This document shows, one piece after another, positions 56,831 through 64,000 of a stretch of 64,000 nucleotides of DNA; position 1 is the stretch's first letter, and every line of letters begins with the position of its first letter. Under the pieces are notes generated by a model. That model had not been told where the DNA came from. It saw only the letters and a program-made list of their open reading frames with translations, and did no database searches. The stretch lies in NCBI GenBank assembly GCA_002286855.1, contig NRSV01000003.1, positions 297,159 to 361,158 on the forward strand, in the 5' to 3' direction. The stretch is from Bipolaris cookei (taxonomy: Eukaryota > Ascomycota > Dothideomycetes > Pleosporales > Pleosporaceae). The translations under genes and the position numbers were made by a program.

Positions 56831-58310
56831 ATGGATGAAGACATAGTTCTCATTGAGAGTGGTCCGTCAATGAGTTTAATTTCGTCAATTATCAAGGGCA
56901 ATCCGACTGATCCGCTGGGTCCCGAAGCAAAACCTCGCCGAGAGCCTGCGTGGGATCCTCGTTCTCCCGCCGCCAGATCAACCTGCTTCGACAACTGTGG
57001 ACATGAAAATTGCGAGCCACCTCGCAGAGCTCCAAGTCCGGCTTCAACAGACAGCTCCATGAGGGTACATCCTTCTGGCATGAAAGGCGGGTGGCATAGC
57101 TCAGAAGTGAAGCGGGATGATCAATTTGTAGACCACTGGGTGGAAAAAGCAAACAAAGAGCTAGCCAGTACCGATCCAAACCCAGAGCCTCCCCTCACAA
57201 AAGAACACAATGATACCGAGCAAAGCGGTTCAGGACGGCCAGAAAGCTGCAGAATACCAGAACGTGGTGGGAAACGTAAAAGCCCAGTTCAATACCAGGC
57301 TATACAGCCGCCTCCTCCCCCGCCTGTAAGTTGACTATGTCTCTGATGAATCACATGAACCTAGCTAAATACTTTATAGTCAGTACCGCCTAGTAGCATG
57401 CAGCCTATGACCTTCCACACCTCTTTCAATCCATATTCCAAACCATCGGTATGTTCTTGTATTGCTTTTGCTATCTTCAATTTCTAACCACTTGAAGCCT
57501 CCGCCTCCGCCTCCACCACCGCCGCCCCCCCCACCACCACCACCACCACCTCCTCCAGCATCATTTGACCACCTCCCATTCCTACCAGAATGGGAAGTCA
57601 ACACGGCGCACCAATTCATACCTGCGCGGTCTCTCGGCGTACCAACCAACGATATCTCCAGCCACATAGTCCGAATTGTGCCCTTCCGGCGCAACGTCTT
57701 CCTCATGCGGCACCAAGCCTACGCAGCCGACTATCAAGAATACGAGTGGCTCTTCCGCCACGCAGATACAGGTATCTGGTATGAGAAGCCCAGCAAGTCC
57801 TCCCCCAAGCACCCCAAGTGCGACGACGAGCCCTTTTCAACCCCCCAGGACAAAGTCCTCGCAGTGCCTCACGCAAAGCCTCTGAGCCTTGAACTCCCAA
57901 AGGTATGGGCCTCTGCTGCTCTTACTACCTTACTCGACGACGTCAGTCGCGGTACGGATGCCGCTAGCTCCAGTGGATCACAGTACCAGGGTAGTAGTCG
58001 CGCGCAATCTGAAACTATGCCACTTGTATATTGCCTGGTGATCAGCACCTTTGACGCCGACCACAATTTCGCGCAAGAAGTGCATTATAAAGGTCGCCAT
58101 ATCTACAAGCTGATCAAGTGCGGTAGTCGCGAGGCTGCAGTCCTCGAGGCGTTTTATGCGGCGGGTGTGCATGGCTGGAATGTCTTGTTCACGTGCGTTA
58201 TGCGGCTTGGGGAGGAGTTTGAGGACAAGACTGGTAAGGCGCAGAAGGTTCGGTTGGTGCATTTGGCGAGGGAGGAGGGAAAGGGGGAGGGGGTTAGTGT
58301 TTTTTACTAA
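56831..58310 (+). CDS. Uncharacterised protein with 20-residue polyproline tract
   Basis: Three exons: 56831-57325, 57380-57448 and 57498-58310, giving 458 residues. Residues 1-188 are polar and disordered, with CFDNCGHENCEPP and a Pro cluster at the end of exon 1. Exon 3 opens with 20 consecutive prolines (189-208). The C-terminal 250 residues look folded (FLPEWEVNTAHQFIPARSLG, YQEYEWLFRHADTGIWYE, YCLVISTFDADHNFAQEVHYKG, EAFYAAGVHGWNVLFTCVMRLGEEF). I do not recognise a domain. Polyproline may bind profilin, SH3 or WW domains, but that is generic. The start ATG at 56831 gives MDEDIVLIESG. Small introns of 54 and 49 nt flank a 23-codon exon. Confidence 0.75.
57498..57557 (+). repeat. CCN polyproline-coding microsatellite
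   Basis: Sixty bases of CCN codons (CCT, CCG, CCA, CCC) directly after a 3' splice site. They code 20 prolines. Codon mixing suggests the protein run is older than a pure CCA expansion, although the central CCA stretch is uniform. Confidence 0.85.
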
Positions 58311-58859
58311 CTGGAGTGAAAAGAGAAAAGAAGCGAGAGAACATTACAAAAAACATGGAGTCTGAGGGCTAGGTATATGGTTTGGGTGTTTCTCTATTTT
58401 ACGAATTCCTTTCTCGCACCTGGCTTACGTCGTACTGTTTCTATGTTTGTTGTTAAAATGGCGTTTTGTGTGTCATGGCGTTTGGGGTTGGATTATACGT
58501 TGCGAGGTTCTCGTATTGGTATTGGAGTTAAAGATGACATTAAGCTCTCTGCAATGCTCGTGTGAAATATAGTGTAGGGGTAATGTCGGATTACAAAATC
58601 CACCGAAATGACATTACTTTCTTTGAACAGTGATTTGCTGTGTCTACTCTTCTTTTCCACATAAGGTGTCGCCATTTTACCCACTTGCTAGTCACAAGGT
58701 TTGACGCGTGTAGTGATTTCCTACCACCAGTACCGAGTTATTGCAATATCTCTTACAAGACAAGATAAGCAACTTAGAGCTTAGGCATGTCCGTAAGTAC
58801 CCAGCCATATGCTTCATACTATGCATACGTATCTTGAACACAATGTGTGACTCTAAAAC
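58311..58859. other. Convergent intergenic region, polyproline gene and EXPERA gene
   Basis: About 550 bp between the ends of two convergent genes. Nothing is recognised. Confidence 0.45.
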
Positions 58860-59762
58860 TCACAACTTCTTCTTAGTCACGGGCTCCAGCCCTTTGTGCT
58901 GTCTCGCAATCATCTGATCCAGCCTCGCATAGCAATCCAACATCATAAATATGCCTGTATATCATCAGCATCGCCAACCCCAGCACCCCTGTCACGTGCC
59001 TCAGACTTACCAGCAACCAAGTACCCACCATACATACCCCCCAACCCCTGCAGCCCCCTCTGCGCAGGAGTCAACTCCTCCCAACTCAGCATCTCCGAAA
59101 CGCACACCAGCGTCGTTATACTCGTTTCGAGCGCAAAAACCAGCAGCACAAGAGGTACACGCGGGTCATTGCGCAGCAAAGCGGGAATAGCCCAAAGCGT
59201 GACGGGAAGATGGTAGATTAGTTCGAGGAAAGTAAAGATGGAGAACCAGGTTGGGGTGGCGTAGAAGAAGCGATCACCGTAAGTGGCGACGTACCATTCG
59301 CGGATGGCGGTCATCCACGTGGGTTTGATGGAGAGGGGATAGAAGCCTGTTAGGTCGAATGCTGGGTTAGGGTTAGCGGGGTGGTGTCCCGGGGTTGATT
59401 TGCAAGGAGGTGCATAATGATGGTTGTTTGTGGATGTCTTCCTCGGAAGGGTGGGGGGCGTGGCCTTGGTCTTGAGATTGTTTTCGGCTGTACAACGTGG
59501 GAGATTTGGGCTAGCATGTTGATGGCAGGGTTGAACAAACCACGCGCTAAGTGGTCCGCGGATATTTGATTTCAAAAATGGTGAGATGGGAAGAAAGCGC
59601 TTTTCTATTAGCATGATGGGGTGATGCTGGTTGGGAGTTCCATGGGCATCCTAAACATACGAAATGAGTTACGTCGAACGTACCTAACATGACCGGCAGG
59701 TGTATGATAAAAAACACCAAGTATCCGAGGTCCCTCTTCCTCCGAAAGATAGAAACAGCCAT
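58860..59762 (-). CDS. EXPERA-domain (TMEM97/sigma-2-like) ER membrane protein
   Basis: Three exons: 59762-59684, 59361-59011 and 58954-58860, giving 174 residues, the normal length for the family. Four membrane helices are visible: YLVFFIIHLPVMLAFDL, WFSIFTFLELIYHLPVTLW, VPLVLLVFALETSITTLVCV and GMYGGYLVAGIFMMLDCY. The chain ends VTKKKL, a dilysine (KKxx) ER retrieval signal. Reading through the last donor instead gives a longer, unlike tail (LVAGKSEARDRG), so the third exon is preferred. EXPERA proteins include TMEM97, which binds sterols. Intron 1 is 322 nt. An in-frame ATG inside it (59614) could start an alternative, less plausible N-terminus. Confidence 0.85.
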
Positions 59763-60878
59763 GATTGGTCAAGATGCTGGTACTTTGGGTGTATGTTTGG
59801 TGTGGGTGCTGGTGCTAGTATTGCAGCGTGCAAGTTGTGGAAGGTAGTACGACGCGTCAGCAAGGAGAAACGCGTGGGGCGCGCAAGGGTCCGCCGACAT
59901 CTTTTTCCCCGTGGGCCCCCATTTCTCCATCACTCACCCACGTTGCATCTGCATCAACTATATTAATCACTTCTTGAGTAAGCAGAGCACTCCCTGGGTT
60001 TTTTCTTCTGCTGCACGTTCCAACGCCGTACCGCTGACTCGGAAGAGCCCCGGCACAATTTTAAAAGGACCTTGCCCTATTCACCACACTAGGAGATGGG
60101 TCGTATTGCTCCACAGAATCCAGGACGAGCAAAGGCTAGAAGCACGCTCGCATGTCGTCTCCGAGGCCTGATAGCTGTGTAGCATGGCTGCGAGTGGCAA
60201 GTATTGTTGAGTCTAGTTGTTGCTCACATGCACATGTCCTTTTAGCCACTGCTAGACGTTCGGCCTCCCACCTCCAACGACAGACAACAACTAGGCAGTG
60301 CCATGATTGGAAACCCATGGCGCGCGCCTGTCAGGAAGCGGCCCGTGGATTGGATCTGCCATGAGGGCCGTTGCACGCCATCCTCAAAGCTTGTTCCGCT
60401 CGGCTCAGGATGCTCGGCTGGTAGCCATTTAGGCTAATTTGCGCCTGGAAGAGGCACTGGCGCTGATCCGAGCGTACGACACCGACATAGGTGGACGGGC
60501 ATTGCGGGGACCGCGGAGGATTACATTGTTGCTAGTGTCCAATTGTTGGCCTCGCAGCCCTCATCTGACTGCTTGCAAAGCTGCAGCCGAAGAGGCGTTT
60601 AGCCTTGGTATGCTTAAAGGGCTAAAGAGCATCTACCGGTCATGGCCTCCCGCCGATCTGGGAATAATTGTGGCACCAATATGTTCCATGCTGCAATAAT
60701 CCTATCACCGGGATGCTGGATGATGTGTGATGTGGGCAGACCACCTTCTCCGCATCCTACATAAGATGGCGCCTGCACCGCATGTTGGTAAGATTTCCGA
60801 TAACCTGGGGTAATCTCAGTCATCCTCTCCTCAGCCCTTTCTCAAACACCACCCGCATTTCCAATACCAACTATCACT
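59763..60878. other. Divergent promoter region, EXPERA gene and sugar transporter
   Basis: 1.1 kb shared by divergent starts. CreA-type SYGGRG hexamers are likely by chance in sequence of this composition and were not counted. No gene or repeat is recognised. Confidence 0.4.
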
Positions 60879-62898
60879 ATGGCTGGTGGAGGTGCTGCTC
60901 CAGCCGGCTTTGATGTCGCGCTGCAAAGGCGTCAAGCCCTCATGGGCAAGAGTGGTCCAGCGGCTCTTATCAAGAATGGAAAGGTTTTCCTGATTGCCAT
61001 GTTTGCCTGTCTTGGTGGTGTGCTTTACGGATACAACCAGGGCATGTTCAGTGGAATCTTGCAAATGCCTTCGTTCGAAAAGCGTATGTAGTTACTCACT
61101 CGGTTGTATGTACACTCGCACTGACACGCAACAGAAACCGACGGTTATACCGCCAACGCCACCAAAAAGGGATGGCTGACTGCCATCTTGGAACTCGGTG
61201 CTTGGTTTGGTGCCATCATGTCCGGATTCATCGCTGAGGCTGCCTCGCGAAAGTACGGCATCTTGGTCTCCACCGTTGTATTCATTATCGGTGTTGTGAT
61301 TCAGATTACTGCCATCGCTGGCGGACACGAAGAAATTCTCGCTGGTCGCTTCATCACGTTAGTCTGCATAAACCCCATAACTTCGAATATTTGCACTAAC
61401 AAATCACAGTGGTGTGGGTGTCGGTGCTCTCTCTACCATTGTACCCATGTACAACAGTGAATGCGCGCCTCCGTAAGTACATTTCCCGCAAATCATAAAA
61501 ATGGCATACTTACTCGGTACAGTGAGGTCCGTGGTGCTCTCGTCGCGCTCCAGCAACTTGCCATCACATTCGGTATTATGATCAGTTTCTGGATCAACTA
61601 CGGAACAAACTACATTGGTGGCACCACTCTTCAGACCCAGTCAAACGCAGCATGGCTCATCCCTATCTGCCTCCAACTCGTCCCAGCGTTCATTCTCCTC
61701 ATCGGAATGATCTGGATGCCTTTCTCCCCACGTTGGTTAATGCACCATGACCGTGAAGAAGAGGCCCGCAACAACCTCGCATCTCTCCGCAACCTGCCAG
61801 TTGACCACGAGCTCATTGAACTCGAATTTCTTGAAATCAAGGCACAGTCTCTGTTTGAGAAGCGCACTATTGCCGAGTCTTTCCCTCACCTCCGCGAGCA
61901 GACTACTCTGAACATCTTCAAGCTCCAGTTTGTGGCCATTGCCTCGCTGTTCAAGACCAAGGCTATGTTCAAGAGAGTCATCGTTGCCACCGTCACTATG
62001 TTCTTCCAGCAATGGACCGGTATCAACGCTGTACGTATTGATTTTATGGAATTTCTCTGTGCAACTTTGGCTAATTCGGATTCGATAATAGGTTCTCTAC
62101 TATGCTCCCGTCATTTTCCAGCAGATTGGATTGGTAGGCAACACTACATCCCTCCTCGCTACCGGTGTGGTTGGAATAGTCATGTTCATTGCCAGTAAGT
62201 TTTTTCCAATCGCATAGAGAAACCACATCACTAACACGATTAAAGCAATCCCAGCTGTCTTGTACATTGATCAACTTGGTCGCAAGCCCGTTCTCGCTGC
62301 TGGTGCTCTAGGCATGGCGTTCTCCCATTTCGTCATTGCCGTCATTCTTGCCAAGAACATCAACGATTTCGAGAACCACAGGGCTGCTGGATGGGCTGCA
62401 GTCGTCATGGTTTGGCTGTTTGTCATCCACTTCGGATACTCCTGGGGTCCTTGTGCATGGATTCTGATTGCCGGTAAGTCATCTTGCGTCTGAAGCTATT
62501 TTGCACACCAAAACTAATCCATCTCTGTAGAAATCTGGCCTCTGTCCACTCGTCCATACGGTACCGCGCTCGGTGGCTCCTCCAACTGGATGAACAACTT
62601 CATCATTGGCCAAATTACTCCCGATCTCCTCAAGAGCATCACATACGGAACTTATATCCTGTTCGGACTCGTCACCACGCTCGGAGCAGCTTTCATCTGG
62701 TTCCTCGTTCCCGAGACCAAGCGTCTCACGCTCGAGGAAATGGATACCATTTTCGGCAGCGAGGGAACTGCACTCAAGGATCAAGAGCGAATGGCCGAAA
62801 TCAACCGCGAGCTCGGCCTCACTGCTTTGTCTGGAGATGGCTCCTCAGGCATCGAACACGAGACAAAGATCGTCAGCACCGAGAAGGAAGCTGTATAA
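60879..62898 (+). CDS. MFS sugar (hexose-type) transporter
   Basis: Seven exons: 60879-61083, 61135-61357, 61410-61472, 61523-62030, 62092-62194, 62246-62473 and 62531-62898, giving 565 residues. All phases agree. Sugar-porter motifs are present: GVLYGYNQGMFSGIL in helix 1, GRFITGVGVGALSTIVPMYNSECAPPEVRG, PFSPRWLM, FFQQWTGINAVLYYAPVIFQQIG, DQLGRKP and PETKRLTLEEMD. Twelve membrane helices are expected. Fungal relatives carry hexoses, quinate or other plant-derived sugars; the substrate is not decidable. The short first exon gives a 35-residue cytosolic N-terminus. The intron after GRFIT uses a GTTAGT donor. The C-terminus is cytosolic and charged. Confidence 0.95.
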
Positions 62899-63226
62899 AT
62901 GCGTGCATGATGGCATCGGATTATTATCCACTCACTGAAATGAAATCCTCAACAATGACGACAATGTTTTGGTTGGGGTAAGCATGAGAAAAGAATATAA
63001 TCATGTCTTTAGGAAATATGGGGTTTTCCCAACTACTATCAATCTTTTAATCACTCTGCCATGAATCACCTTGTTGTTGCCAATATGACTTGGGAAAACG
63101 GGACATGGTTAGTATACGTAATAATGTAACACATTCATCATCAGTAACGTAAAGCACCACCGAGCCGGACACACCACCGAGCCGGACACTTTTTCTTGGC
63201 ATCGCGAACATCACTTGCAAAGTAAC
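62899..63226. other. Spacer and transposon left end
   Basis: About 250 bp after the transporter gene with nothing recognised, then the putative left end of the pogo-type element containing two tandem 17-bp units. Confidence 0.5.
63156..63189. repeat. Two tandem 17-bp repeats at a transposon end
   Basis: The unit ACCACCGAGCCGGACAC occurs at 63156-63172 and again, without mismatch, at 63173-63189, 38 bp before the transposase start. Subterminal repeats of this kind are typical transposase-binding sites. The matching right end lies outside the window. Confidence 0.85.
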
Positions 63227-64000
63227 ATGTCCCAACTACGTAAAGATACATTAACTCAGAGAGAAGGCAAAATTACTCTTGCTATTCAGGCCTATCGTAC
63301 GGGCCAGTTTAAGAGCATTCGACGCGCTGCTGCTGTCTACAACGTTCCTTTTCAGCGGCTTTCTGATCGGCTTAACAAAATCACTTTTCGACCCCAGATA
63401 TCTCCAAACTGCCGCAAACTAACTATAATTGAAGAGCAAACAATTGTACGATATATTCTTGATCTAGACTCACGAGGATTTGCTCCCCGACTGTGTGAGG
63501 TAGCGGATATGGCAGAGAAACTACTGCGCGTACGAGATGGCCAACCTTTAGGCAAGAACTGGGCAGAGCGATTTGTATCGCGTTCCGACGAGCTTAAAAC
63601 AGCTTTCAATCGAGCAAAGGACCGCCAGAGAATACAGCAGGAAGATCCAGAGGTTATTAACGCGTGGTTTGAGCTTGTACGAGAGACAATTGAGAAGTAT
63701 GGAGTACATTCTGACGACATCCATAACTTTGACGAGACTGGCTTTCAGATGGGCGTGATTGGCTCAATGAAGGTAGTTACAGGCGCAGAGCGTCGTACGA
63801 GGCCTACTTTGACGCAGCCAGGCAATCGTGAGTGGGTTACAGTTATTCAGAGCATCTGCGCTGCGGGGTATGCTACTCCGCCATTCATTATCTACAAGGG
63901 ACGCGTCCATATCTCTGCTTGGTACGAAGAAGTAGATATACCGTACGATTGGAAGCTCTCAGTATCACAGAACGGCTGGACAAATAACGCGCTTGGTCTT
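63227..64000 (+). CDS. pogo/Fot1-family transposase, N-terminal part
   Basis: Open from ATG 63227 to the last base, 258 codons without a stop, so partial at the 3' end. A psq-type helix-turn-helix leads (TLTQREGKITLAIQAYRTGQ, IRRAAAVYNVPFQRLSDRLN), then a second CENP-B-like DNA-binding region (EEQTIVRYILDLDSRGFAPRL, GKNWAERFVSR). The DDE domain begins with DDIHNFDETGFQMGV, whose Asp in NFDETG is the first catalytic acid, followed by GNREWVTVIQSICAAG and PPFIIYKG. These domains define Tc1/mariner-superfamily elements of the pogo/Fot1/Molly type. The remaining catalytic acids lie beyond the edge. As far as visible it could code for active transposase. Confidence 0.9.
   Translation, partial: MSQLRKDTLTQREGKITLAIQAYRTGQFKSIRRAAAVYNVPFQRLSDRLNKITFRPQISPNCRKLTIIEEQTIVRYILDLDSRGFAPRLCEVADMAEKLLRVRDGQPLGKNWAERFVSRSDELKTAFNRAKDRQRIQQEDPEVINAWFELVRETIEKYGVHSDDIHNFDETGFQMGVIGSMKVVTGAERRTRPTLTQPGNREWVTVIQSICAAGYATPPFIIYKGRVHISAWYEEVDIPYDWKLSVSQNGWTNNALGL

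Larger units (their letters stand above)
63156..64000 (+). mobile_element. pogo/Fot1-type DNA transposon, left part
   Basis: The element includes the tandem 17-bp units and an uninterrupted transposase frame running to the window edge. The outer left boundary is not fixed. It may lie a few bases upstream at a TA near 63145. No stop or frameshift is seen, unlike the Tc1 relic at 31-32 kb. Confidence 0.75.

Noticed and set aside
1..64000. CRISPR arrays, rRNA or bacterial operons
   Set aside because: No regularly spaced repeats or rRNA segments were seen, and spliced genes show a eukaryotic nuclear sequence.

Overview
The window is nuclear DNA of a filamentous ascomycete. Genes sit on both strands and are cut by short GT-AG introns, mostly 45-75 nt, many with CTGAC or CTAAC branch points. 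The mix of conserved fungal genes (KRE9, BRO1, MDJ1, SAP30, NUP170, ARV1, VMA9, AIM41) with secreted carbohydrate enzymes, a UstYa-type protein and Tc1/mariner-superfamily transposons fits Pezizomycotina, most likely Dothideomycetes/Pleosporales. The class and order are inference. All exon structures were built by hand from splice signals, reading phase and family knowledge.

Layout. 1-10.9 kb: plus-strand genes for a PHO80-like cyclin, a KRE9/KNH1 cell-wall protein, a prolidase, a secreted GH26 mannanase with a CBM35-like module, and a Nudix hydrolase. 10.9-18.1 kb: minus-strand BRO1, mitochondrial Hsp40 MDJ1 and SAP30. 18-24.7 kb: a less conserved stretch with an uncharacterised gene that may carry a frameshift, an AA9 polysaccharide monooxygenase with an in-frame stop, and a 67-residue membrane-protein gene with a 14-nt first exon. 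24.7-30.6 kb: a GH47 mannosidase, then a Zn2Cys6 regulator divergent from an isochorismatase-fold hydrolase. 31.2-32.6 kb: a decayed Tc1-type transposon. 32.9-43.3 kb: accessory-looking genes (GNAT acetyltransferase, UstYa/DUF3328 protein, small secreted protein, rhodopsin-fold membrane protein, amino-acid permease with an in-frame stop). 44.1-54.5 kb: housekeeping block (low-complexity charged protein, AIM41 divergent from NUP170, ARV1, VMA9). 54.5-62.9 kb: a polyproline protein, an EXPERA/TMEM97-like protein and a sugar transporter. 63.2-64.0 kb: the start of an apparently intact pogo/Fot1-type transposase running off the edge.

The genes are mostly independent housekeeping functions: secretory pathway and cell wall (KRE9, GH47, ARV1, VMA9, BRO1), mitochondria (MDJ1, AIM41) and nucleus (SAP30, NUP170). 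Points for follow-up are single disabling lesions in otherwise well-preserved genes (AA9, permease, possibly the 19.6 kb gene), the UstYa/small-secreted-protein pair beside a transposon relic, and a VMA9 intron that is open in frame and would give a different C-terminus if retained.
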